Source: an uncultured Lachnospiraceae bacterium | GTDB lineage: Bacteria; Bacillota; Clostridia; Lachnospirales; Lachnospiraceae | Reading direction: 5' to 3' | Length of the DNA: 10,426 bases | Assembly (NCBI GenBank): GCA_900539175.1 | Contig: UQAW01000097.1 | Coordinates: forward strand, 1-10,426 | In this document: one piece after another, positions 7,786 through 10,426 of the stretch | Layout: each line of letters opens with the position of its first letter | Position numbering within the stretch: the first letter of the stretch is position 1 | Made by a program: the position numbers and the translations under genes | The notes under the pieces: generated by a model | What the model saw: the letters and a program-made list of their open reading frames with translations, nothing else | Database searches by the model: none | Told to the model about the DNA's origin: nothing

Positions 7786-8148
7786 TTATATATAAGGGTA
7801 ATAGACTGTCTGTGTTATGTTGCCATCATCTTGTTTGTTGATTGAAAGGCATATCATATCTTCCTCCTTGTTCGTTTCTTTTGAGCGAAGAAAGGATAAG
7901 AGAATCCTAATACACACATATAAATTTTCGATAGACATATTTGGGAAGGTGTAGGTAATCACTGTGTCATACAGCAGACATTGCAGCTCTAATTTTTCGG
8001 TAAAAATATCTGCTTCGTTAACATGGAAGTACATATACGGTTCAAAGGGATTAGCGATAATTCTGGCAGTATACCTATTTAATTTACAATACAGTTCAGT
8101 AAGTCATAGCTTATCAGGATTAAAAAATGATATATGGATTTCTTTCAT
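7786..8148 (-). pseudogene. Conserved-looking 120-residue ORF broken by one in-frame TGA
   Basis: Read on the minus strand, an ATG at 8148 is preceded by a strong GGGAGG site (complement of 8157-8162). The frame runs 120 codons to a stop at 7786, interrupted only at codon 15 by TGA (complement of 8104-8106). The protein starts MKEIHISFFNPDKL, stops, then continues LTELYCKLNRYTARI and ends in QTVYYPYI. A change from CGA (Arg) to TGA would explain the break. I do not recognise the family. No signal peptide, membrane segment or catalytic motif is evident, though segments such as FEPYMYFHVNEADIF look like folded protein. It converges on the recombinase, with the two stops nearly touching, so the pair may have travelled together. 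The 82-residue remainder lacks its own ribosome site. Confidence 0.7.
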
Positions 8149-8281
8149 AAAGTGTTCCTCCCTTGGTAGTGTCACATATTAACTCTAAAGGAACAAGATA
8201 ATGAAATTTTTTTGATTATATTTAGTCGCATTTATTTTTTACGATAATAAGCCTTTAAACAATCAATACAGGAGAAAATAT

Positions 8282-9676
8282 ATGCTCGATTTTAAAGAAA
8301 TAGATAAAAATGGTGATGATTTTGAACTTTTGATTAGAGAGTTATTATATAATAAAGGATTGGAAGTTTATTGGAGTGGAAAAGGTCCTGATGGTGGAAA
8401 GGATTTATTGTGTATAGAACGCTATCAAAGTCATTTTAAGTGGTTTACCCGTAGATGGCTTGTTCAGTGTAAACATAATGCACATTCTGGGAAAGCGGTT
8501 GGTGTTTCAGATTTAGGTGGCATAGAAAATTCGTGTAGATTATATAATGCGGATGGATATTTTCTTGTATGTTCTACTTTCCCATCAGCAACTGTAGTGA
8601 GTACCCTAGATGGAATAGAAAAAAACGGAAAAATAACAACAGCATTTTGGGATTATCGAGCATTAGAACGCCAGTTATTAGTTCCAGAAAATTGGTCTAT
8701 TGTTAATATGTTTTTTCCTAATTCTGCGAAAGAATTAGGATGGCAGATTAGTAAGATTGATTCTTATTTTTGGCATGCGAATTATAAAGGTAATATTTTT
8801 TATTTTGCTCTTCGTATTGGGACGAATTGTGACTATTATCTTAAATATATTGCAGAACGATTGGATGAGCTTAATCAGCTAAAATTACCAGAACATCATT
8901 ATATTCGGCTTCGAGCAGTTTATTTTGATGATAAGTATACGAACTTTATTCTTTATCTTGATTATCTACTACCACAGGGAACATTGGAAGAAGATTTTGA
9001 ACCATCGGCTGACATAATAAAAATTTGTAATGAACGAATTATTGATGGAGTTTATTATAACGTAGATTTAAAGATTTATGATTATAATGGTAGTAGTGAT
9101 AATTTTGACTTAGATCATCAGAGTTATTATGCATATTATATACCTAATTTTAAAACAGGTATGAGAAGAGAGAAAAGAGGACGTTTTAATTCCATTTTTA
9201 AAGATGACTCAAGGAAATTTACAGAAGAATTAAAAAATGATGCTTTTGATGCTTTGTCGGAGGCGTTTGGGAAATTACCTTTTGTAAGAATATTAAAAGC
9301 GACCAATGCAAGTGTTGAGAATTTAGCATATTTCTCTGATAACTTTTCATGGAGAGATACAATAGATGGTTTGAACTATCAAATTCAAAATTTTTTTGAT
9401 GTAGAAGTAAGATTTGAGTGTGATGAATTTGATAAGTTATGTGAATTATTATCTACGTTTCCAACTTCAGTGATGCAGCACTTTGAGCTGGAGCAACATC
9501 ATATTTTTCTTCCTGGTGAGGGGTATGATAAAGACGAAAATGCATTGTATACTTTGAAGATTATGGTGCATCCAGCAATTGGAGTATCTAAACTGCAATT
9601 TAGACAATATCTGAACCAGTACATGATTGAGATTACAAAAAAGGTAATTGATTTTCAAGAAGGAATTGTTCAATAG
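8282..9676 (+). CDS. Mrr-like restriction endonuclease domain protein with long unknown C-terminus
   Basis: This is a 464-residue protein. Residues 1 to about 135 form an Mrr_cat-like PD-(D/E)XK domain: E15 in DFELLIRELL, D41 in GPDGGKD, and Q62/K64 in WLVQCKH, followed by YFLVCSTF. These are the acidic and lysine residues such nucleases use to cut DNA with Mg2+. Residues about 140-464 show no family I recognise. They are rich in Tyr, Phe, Asp and Glu, lack membrane segments, and may sense DNA or an effector. AGGAG at 8270-8274, 7 nt before the ATG, supports the start. Mrr relatives often cut modified DNA, but others act as partners of a methyltransferase; with a 5mC methyltransferase 1.5 kb upstream, either is possible. 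No strong promoter is visible in 8149-8281. The AT-rich base use resembles the helicase gene. Confidence 0.82.
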   Translation: MLDFKEIDKNGDDFELLIRELLYNKGLEVYWSGKGPDGGKDLLCIERYQSHFKWFTRRWLVQCKHNAHSGKAVGVSDLGGIENSCRLYNADGYFLVCSTFPSATVVSTLDGIEKNGKITTAFWDYRALERQLLVPENWSIVNMFFPNSAKELGWQISKIDSYFWHANYKGNIFYFALRIGTNCDYYLKYIAERLDELNQLKLPEHHYIRLRAVYFDDKYTNFILYLDYLLPQGTLEEDFEPSADIIKICNERIIDGVYYNVDLKIYDYNGSSDNFDLDHQSYYAYYIPNFKTGMRREKRGRFNSIFKDDSRKFTEELKNDAFDALSEAFGKLPFVRILKATNASVENLAYFSDNFSWRDTIDGLNYQIQNFFDVEVRFECDEFDKLCELLSTFPTSVMQHFELEQHHIFLPGEGYDKDENALYTLKIMVHPAIGVSKLQFRQYLNQYMIEITKKVIDFQEGIVQ

Positions 9677-9830
9677 TAAATTAGCAGACTTGCGTCACAT
9701 TATGCTTAATAGGTGAATACACATTAAATAGCCTAATCAAGAAATAAAGATTGATGAGATAAAATGGCTGTCGAAACCCCACAAAATGGAGCTTTTTAGC
9801 ACATATTGATAAGTTTCCTAAAAAGCCTAA
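9677..9830. other. Gene-free right edge of the island with short repeats
   Basis: No coding frame is supported here. It contains TAGCCTAAT (9729-9737), also found at 2630-2638, and a 9-bp inverted repeat GCTTTTTAG (9791-9799) / CTAAAAAGC (9818-9826) with an 18-nt spacer. GCTTTTTAGC at 9791-9800 is the inverse of GCTAAAAAGC at 2593-2602. These could be recombinase or excisionase sites at the end of the element. The hairpin lacks a T-run, so I do not call it a terminator for the preceding gene. Confidence 0.4.
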
Positions 9831-9950
9831 GTATCACATGTTGAGACTGTTTGCCTCTTGGGCAACCGAAATGCAAAGCCGGATACCCGTGTTAAACTCA
9901 GCGTAGACACAGAAGAACTACAGAGAGTAAAGAACGGAGAAAAAATTTAA
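9831..9950 (+). pseudogene. Orphan 3' end of an rlmD/trmA-type methyltransferase gene (attachment-site scar)
   Basis: A frame open from 9831 to the TAA at 9948-9950 has no start codon with a ribosome site. It begins VSHVETVCLLGNRNAK, continues PDTRVKLSVDTEELQRVKN and ends GEKI. The HVETV at its head aligns with HVESV at the end of RlmD, and homologs of that family often continue after HVETV with LL and a short tail. The fragment is thus the C-terminus of a uracil methyltransferase gene without its body. Elements inserting at this codon commonly carry a replacement tail that restores the host gene. Finding such a tail detached from rlmD by 7.5 kb suggests that another insertion has separated them. 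Nothing indicates that it is translated. Confidence 0.6.
9834..9854 (+). other. Second candidate attachment core
   Basis: TCACATGTTGAGACTGTTTG covers the His-Val-Glu-Thr-Val codons. GTTGAGACTGT (9840-9850) differs at two of 11 positions from GTCGAGAGTGT at 2361-2371. It sits exactly where the reading frame of the orphan rlmD tail becomes recognisable, as expected of a recombination junction. The DNA before it has a stop at 9828-9830 and no rlmD-like coding. Confidence 0.45.
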
Positions 9951-9969
9951 TACACTGAACTTATAGAAG

Positions 9970-10008
9970 AGAACTGTTAGTGCGTCAAAGCATTAGCAGT
10001 TCTTTTTT
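9970..10008 (+). terminator. Rho-independent terminator
   Basis: AGAACTGTTAGTGC (9970-9983) pairs with GCATTAGCAGTTCT (9990-10003) over 14 positions, 12 Watson-Crick plus two G-U or equivalent wobbles, around a 6-nt loop. It is followed directly by a T-run (10003-10008). It lies 20 nt after the stop of the orphan rlmD tail, so it would end the rlmD transcript when that tail is fused to rlmD. It also insulates the SymE-like gene from upstream reading. Confidence 0.85.
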
Positions 10009-10029
10009 CGTGTAAGGGAGGTGGTGCCG

Positions 10030-10059
10030 TTGGGCTGCTACATACAAATTCTCGGATGA
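10030..10059 (+). CDS. Possible nine-codon leader peptide
   Basis: TTG at 10030 begins a reading frame LGCYIQILG (fMet in place of Leu if initiated) ending in TGA at 10057-10059. AAGGGAGGTG at 10014-10023 is an almost perfect ribosome site at good spacing, which is the main reason to take this seriously. The frame ends inside a hairpin (10052-10071) and precedes the SymE-like gene by 65 nt. A translated leader overlapping a stem is a typical attenuation layout. It is short enough to be chance, so confidence is low. Confidence 0.3.
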   Translation: MGCYIQILG

Positions 10060-10071
10060 TTCTGCATCCGA
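10052..10071 (+). promoter_or_regulatory. Leader hairpin upstream of the SymE-like gene
   Basis: TCGGATG (10052-10058) and CATCCGA (10065-10071) form a perfect 7-bp stem with a 6-nt loop. No T-run follows, so it is not a terminator. It could be a processing site, part of an attenuator, or a pairing site for an antisense RNA. SymE genes in enterobacteria are controlled by the antisense RNA SymR. Just downstream, CAAATCTAA is repeated at 10088-10096 and 10104-10112, ending at the ribosome site. Confidence 0.45.
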
Positions 10072-10124
10072 TACAAGGTCTGCAATTCAAATCTAAAACA
10101 AGGCAAATCTAAGGAGGCAACATT

Positions 10125-10400
10125 ATGGCATTTAAGAAATTCAGAAAAATGAAAGTATATAACGTGAGTGGTTACAACTACAAGGATACACCAACCATCA
10201 TCTTAAAGGGAGATTGGTTGAAAGAAACAGGTTTTGATATTGGCAGTTTGATTCAGGTGGAATGTGAAAATGGTAAGTTGATCATCACTCCAAGAGAACC
10301 GGAAGAAGTGGAATATCATGCTCCATGCGGAAAGTGCATGATGGTGGCAGAAGATTGTAAATGTTATGGTAAGAAAGACCAACTATTAAAAGTCAAGTAG
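10125..10400 (+). CDS. SymE-like toxin-family protein with C-terminal cysteine cluster
   Basis: This is a 91-residue protein. Residues 5-58 fit the SymE toxin family (AbrB-like fold): a basic start KKFRKMKVYNVSGY, then PTIILKGDWLKETGF (23-37), GSLIQVECENGKLIITP (40-56). E. coli SymE is an SOS-induced toxin repressed by antisense RNA; some relatives act on nucleic acids. Here residues 60-91 add C68-x2-C71 and C78-x-C80, a possible metal-binding knuckle that short SymE proteins lack. AAGGAGG at 10111-10117 fixes the ATG. SymE-like genes are frequent near the ends of clostridial integrative elements, in line with a second element starting near 9840 and running off the window. Toxicity is not established by the sequence; a regulatory AbrB-like role is an alternative. 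Confidence 0.75.
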   Translation: MAFKKFRKMKVYNVSGYNYKDTPTIILKGDWLKETGFDIGSLIQVECENGKLIITPREPEEVEYHAPCGKCMMVAEDCKCYGKKDQLLKVK

Positions 10401-10426
10401 ATAATTGAAAAAGTCAAAAGAAATTT

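Larger units (their letters stand above)
2361..9850. mobile_element. Candidate integrated accessory (defence) island at the rlmD 3' end
   Basis: The limits given are the two rlmD-like att cores. The DNA between them differs from rlmD: it is visibly more AT-rich from about 2540 onward and carries a helicase-nuclease, a DNA methyltransferase, a serine recombinase, a broken ORF and an Mrr-like nuclease. The island edges also share short words: GCTAAAAAGC at 2593-2602 recurs inverted at 9791-9800, and TAGCCTAAT occurs at 2630-2638 and 9729-9737. Conjugation and replication genes are absent, so this is not a self-transmissible element as seen here. The exact left boundary is uncertain, because 2400-2540 resembles the core DNA in composition and the true edge could be anywhere from 2361 to 2640. 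Confidence 0.45.

Noticed and set aside
7964..8182. 72-codon plus-strand frame antisense to the broken minus-strand gene
   Set aside because: No ribosome site; the minus strand has a strong ribosome site, ATG and protein-like sequence, so this is its shadow.
6743..8220. Similar AT-rich words around 6743-6758 and 8205-8220 as a target-site duplication around the recombinase module
   Set aside because: The match is imperfect and made of A and T runs, which recur by chance in this composition.
8195..8250. Promoter for the Mrr-like gene using GATAAT at 8197-8202 or 8243-8248
   Set aside because: Neither -10-like box has a recognisable -35 at 16-18 nt, so I did not list one.
10080..10112. Twin CAAATCTAA as the start of a CRISPR array
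   Set aside because: Only two 9-bp copies 16 bp apart, with no spacer-sized units and no cas genes.

Overview
The window reads as part of a low-GC Gram-positive chromosome, most likely a clostridial (Lachnospiraceae-type) gut Firmicute. The evidence is strong AGGAGG-type ribosome sites, an iron-sulfur RlmD-type rRNA methyltransferase, and recombinase and SymE-like genes of the kind carried by clostridial integrative elements. The species cannot be named from sequence alone.

Positions 1-2400 look like ordinary core genome. A hairpin and a sigma-A promoter precede an OmpR-family response regulator (233-928) that has no kinase beside it. Next comes rlmD (1023-2399 or 1104-2399), which appears to have its own promoter. 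The 3' end of rlmD encodes the conserved His-Val-Glu-Ser-Val motif. I recall this gene end as an integration hotspot for serine-recombinase elements.

Positions about 2540-9830 form an AT-rich accessory island. A near-consensus promoter with an operator-like dyad over its start drives a 961-residue SF1 helicase fused to an iron-staple PD-(D/E)XK nuclease. The helicase stop overlaps the start of a DNA cytosine-5 methyltransferase by 4 nt. A serine recombinase with its own promoter follows, then a convergent minus-strand gene broken by one in-frame TGA. Last is a 464-residue protein with an Mrr-like restriction endonuclease domain and a long C-terminal region I do not recognise. Helicase-nuclease, 5mC methyltransferase and Mrr-like nuclease together look like a restriction-modification or anti-phage cluster that I cannot match to a named system. 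The recombinase module sits between the methyltransferase and the Mrr-like gene.

Positions about 9830-10426 hold a second, orphan rlmD-like 3' end (frame 9831-9950, reading His-Val-Glu-Thr-Val and ending at TAA). It is followed by a Rho-independent terminator, a possible nine-codon leader peptide with a hairpin, and a SymE-like toxin-family gene (10125-10400). The simplest reading is that elements have stacked at the rlmD 3' end: the defence island lies between intact rlmD and the chimeric rlmD tail of a second element, which starts near 9840 and continues past the window.
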